NCBI GenBank assembly: GCA_029051835.1
Contig: JAIDKJ010000219.1
Span: 1 to 17,013, forward strand
From: Paramuribaculum sp.
Lineage (GTDB): Bacteria; Bacteroidota; Bacteroidia; Bacteroidales; Muribaculaceae
Direction: 5' to 3'
Length of the DNA stretch: 17,013 bases
This document shows, piece by piece, positions 15,811-17,013 of this stretch. Made by a program: the position numbers and the translations under genes. Under the pieces are notes generated by a model. That model worked only from the letters and a program-made list of their open reading frames with translations, searched no databases and was not told the origin of the DNA. The first letter of the stretch is position 1. Each line of letters begins with the position of its first letter.

Positions 15811-16563
15811 TTATGCAGCCGGAGCAGCCGGTACTGTGTAAGTGACGTCAGCATAGTCGCTGTAGCTGTAGTCGCAATTGCCGTTGCCGCGAGTACGGAA
15901 GGAGAAGATATACTTGCTTCCGGGGATCAGGCCGTCGGCCACAGTCGATGTCACATTGAGCTTGTCGGTCGAGAATGAGCCGACATTGGATGTGGTTTCT
16001 TTGCCATCTTTAACAGTAACAAGCTTCACCACCAGCTCATATCCTCCAGCGCTGGTCACAGCCTGTTCAGGCCATGTGAGAGTCACCTTGGCACGGATCA
16101 CCTTGCCCCACGATCCATCCGAGGTCACACCTTCGGTTTCATAGAAAGTGGTGTTAGATGCCGTAACAGAAATCAGAGGAGCAGTGACAAACTGACGATA
16201 ATAGAAATCGCCATCAGTCAGGCCACTCTTGTCGCCAGCGAGGCTACGCACAGCCACCGTATATACGGTAGCAGGCTGCAGACCGCCATAAGTAGCCTTG
16301 TATGTGCGGTTGTCATAATCATTGGAAGTCACTTCCTGACCAAGATTCTCACGCGAACCCTGATAAAGCACCACCTGATAGCCCGCACAATTGTCGTTGG
16401 GCACAGTCGACCAATAGATCGAAACTGAGTTCGATGTCACACGACAAGAGTTGACTGGCACCTGACCCATCTGGACAGGCCCGTCATCACTGCAGCTGAC
16501 AAACGAGAGCGATGTTGCCAGAATTACTCCCAGCATCATCATTGCTTTTCTAAGCTTGTTCAT
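15811..16563 (-). CDS. Tandem fibronectin type III-like surface lipoprotein
   Basis: A 250-residue lipoprotein of no named family that I recognise. The signal MNKLRKAMMMLGVILATSLSFVSC puts the lipidated Cys at 24. The next residues SDDG resemble the acidic export signal that sends Bacteroidota lipoproteins to the cell surface. Two FN3-like beta-sandwich domains follow: about 33-128 (SNSVSIYWSTVPNDNCAGYQVVLYQG, LQPATVYTVAVRSLAG) and about 130-244 (KVTLTWPEQAVTSAGGYELVVKL, LIPGSKYIFSFRT). No catalytic motif is seen. It is first in the operon, 25 bp before susC, whereas accessory binding lipoproteins (SusE/SusF-like) usually follow susD. A role as surface glycan- or protein-binding accessory to this SusCD pair is inferred from position. 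Confidence 0.82.
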   Translation of the reverse strand: MNKLRKAMMMLGVILATSLSFVSCSDDGPVQMGQVPVNSCRVTSNSVSIYWSTVPNDNCAGYQVVLYQGSRENLGQEVTSNDYDNRTYKATYGGLQPATVYTVAVRSLAGDKSGLTDGDFYYRQFVTAPLISVTASNTTFYETEGVTSDGSWGKVIRAKVTLTWPEQAVTSAGGYELVVKLVTVKDGKETTSNVGSFSTDKLNVTSTVADGLIPGSKYIFSFRTRGNGNCDYSYSDYADVTYTVPAAPAA

Positions 16564-16687
16564 AAACTGATTGGTTAGTTAATTAGGAAATTAAGGTATT
16601 ATTATATTGAGTATACTATGTTAAATCCATGGTAAGGCTGTCGTAGGTTTGGTTAAAAATCCTTTTACATCCGAACATAAATTTATG

Positions 16688-16695
16688 CAAAAGTA
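16688..16695 (-). promoter_or_regulatory. Candidate -7 box (TACTTTTG) of the FN3-susC-susD operon
   Basis: On the minus strand TACTTTTG fits TAnnTTTG, about 125 bases before the first start codon. The usual -33 position is occupied by a G-rich run and not by TTTG, as might be expected of an activator-dependent promoter. It competes with the other candidate at 16783-16790. Confidence 0.45.
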
Positions 16696-16710
16696 GAATA
16701 AAAAAATCTA

Positions 16711-16743
16711 CCCTCCCCCATTAACAATATAAAATTTGTTAAC
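16711..16743 (-). promoter_or_regulatory. GTTAA-N13-GTTAAT-G-rich element upstream of second Sus operon
   Basis: On the minus strand, GTTAA (16739-16743), 13 bases, GTTAAT, then GGGGGAGGG. The layout matches 6321-6355 in front of the other SusC, with half-site spacing of 18-19 bp. No other pair in the window shows this arrangement next to a G-run. Confidence 0.45.
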
Positions 16744-16782
16744 GACTGCGATTTTAACAAAAAACTCGCTCGATTCGAATGG

Positions 16783-16790
16783 CAAAGATA
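16783..16790 (-). promoter_or_regulatory. Alternative -7 box (TATCTTTG) of the FN3-susC-susD operon
   Basis: On the minus strand TATCTTTGCC, the same core octamer as at 6283-6290, would give a leader of about 215 bases containing the G-rich element. No TTTG -33 box lies at standard spacing. Confidence 0.4.
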
Positions 16791-16844
16791 GTAATTATTG
16801 TGTTAACGACAGATAACACCTATTTAATAGTACTATTTAGGGAG

Positions 16845-16924
16845 ATCAGAACTATCGGAGGGATCAGAAAAAAATTGGAGAAATCAGAGTCATCGGAATT
16901 ATCAGAATCATCAGAAATATCAGA
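16845..16924 (+). repeat. 9 bp-period array of ATCRGA units (left arm)
   Basis: ATCAGA or ATCGGA starts at 16845, 16854, 16863, then after a 2 bp phase shift at 16874 (as ATTGGA), 16883, 16892, 16901, 16910 and 16919. The three bases between units vary. The reverse-complement unit forms the right arm from 16943. Frames through the array lack a plausible start, so coding is unlikely. Confidence 0.85.
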
Positions 16925-16942
16925 CAGCCTCGCCCCCAGCCC

Positions 16943-17011
16943 TCCGACAGCTCCGATAGCTCTGATCCCTCCGATCTATCCGATAACTCCGATCCCTCTT
17001 ATTCCTCTTAT
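16943..17011 (-). repeat. 9 bp-period array of TCYGAT units (right arm)
   Basis: TCCGAC, TCCGAT, TCTGAT, TCCGAT, TCCGAT and TCCGAT start at 16943, 16952, 16961, 16970, 16979 and 16988, followed by decayed TCTTAT at 16997 and 17006. The period is exactly 9 throughout. It is the inverted complement of the left arm across an 18 bp C-rich centre, so the two arms could pair. The array may go on past the window end. Confidence 0.85.
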
Positions 17012-17013
17012 TC

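Noticed and set aside
16845..17011. CRISPR array
   Set aside because: Repeat units are only 6 bp with 3 bp variable bases and change orientation at the centre. No direct repeats of 24 bases or more, no spacers of about 30 bases, and no cas genes in the window.

Overview
The window looks like a chromosomal segment of a gut Bacteroidales, probably of the Muribaculaceae type. This is inferred from two SusC/SusD outer-membrane uptake pairs, a DUF4491 protein, Bacteroidota-style promoter boxes (TAnnTTTG), lipoproteins with an SDD export-like signal, and fairly high GC for the phylum. No rRNA or tRNA gene and no CRISPR array was seen.

Layout. Positions 1-1200 form a repeat-rich block. Two near-identical 210 bp structured repeats (28-237 and 982-1191, same orientation) and a shorter, diverged inverted copy (727-834) surround a small IS200-like Y1 transposase gene (269-712). 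The remainder of this block (about 835-981) is AT-rich and holds no recognisable gene. A small DUF4491 membrane protein follows on the plus strand (1215-1508), then a bidirectional terminator (1561-1607). Everything from 1648 onward is on the minus strand, so transcription runs right to left.

Reading the minus strand from the right end: a tandem FN3-domain lipoprotein (16563-15811), SusC (15785-12414) and SusD (12392-10587) form one operon ending in a strong terminator at 10528-10561. Next comes a housekeeping operon of purC (10277-9324), menG/ubiE (9304-8564) and an M13 metallopeptidase lipoprotein (8554-6509), with a candidate promoter at 10301-10332 and a hairpin at 6412-6443. Last is a second SusC (6187-3182) and SusD (3153-1648), ending in the bidirectional terminator. 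Neither SusCD locus has a glycoside hydrolase, sulfatase, peptidase within its own operon, or a dedicated regulator in view, so the transported substrates cannot be named.

How the genes work together. Each SusC is a TonB-dependent barrel capped by its SusD lipoprotein, importing a glycan or peptide across the outer membrane. The FN3 lipoprotein is probably a third surface subunit of the second system. purC supplies purine synthesis and menG makes menaquinone for anaerobic respiration.

The most interesting non-coding signals are the transposase flanked by folded repeats (REPtron-like, with compensatory stem changes), a pair of opposed 9-bp-period arrays at the right end (16845-17011), a shared GTTAA/GTTAAT/G-run architecture upstream of both SusCD operons, and a three-half-site operator-like element upstream of purC.
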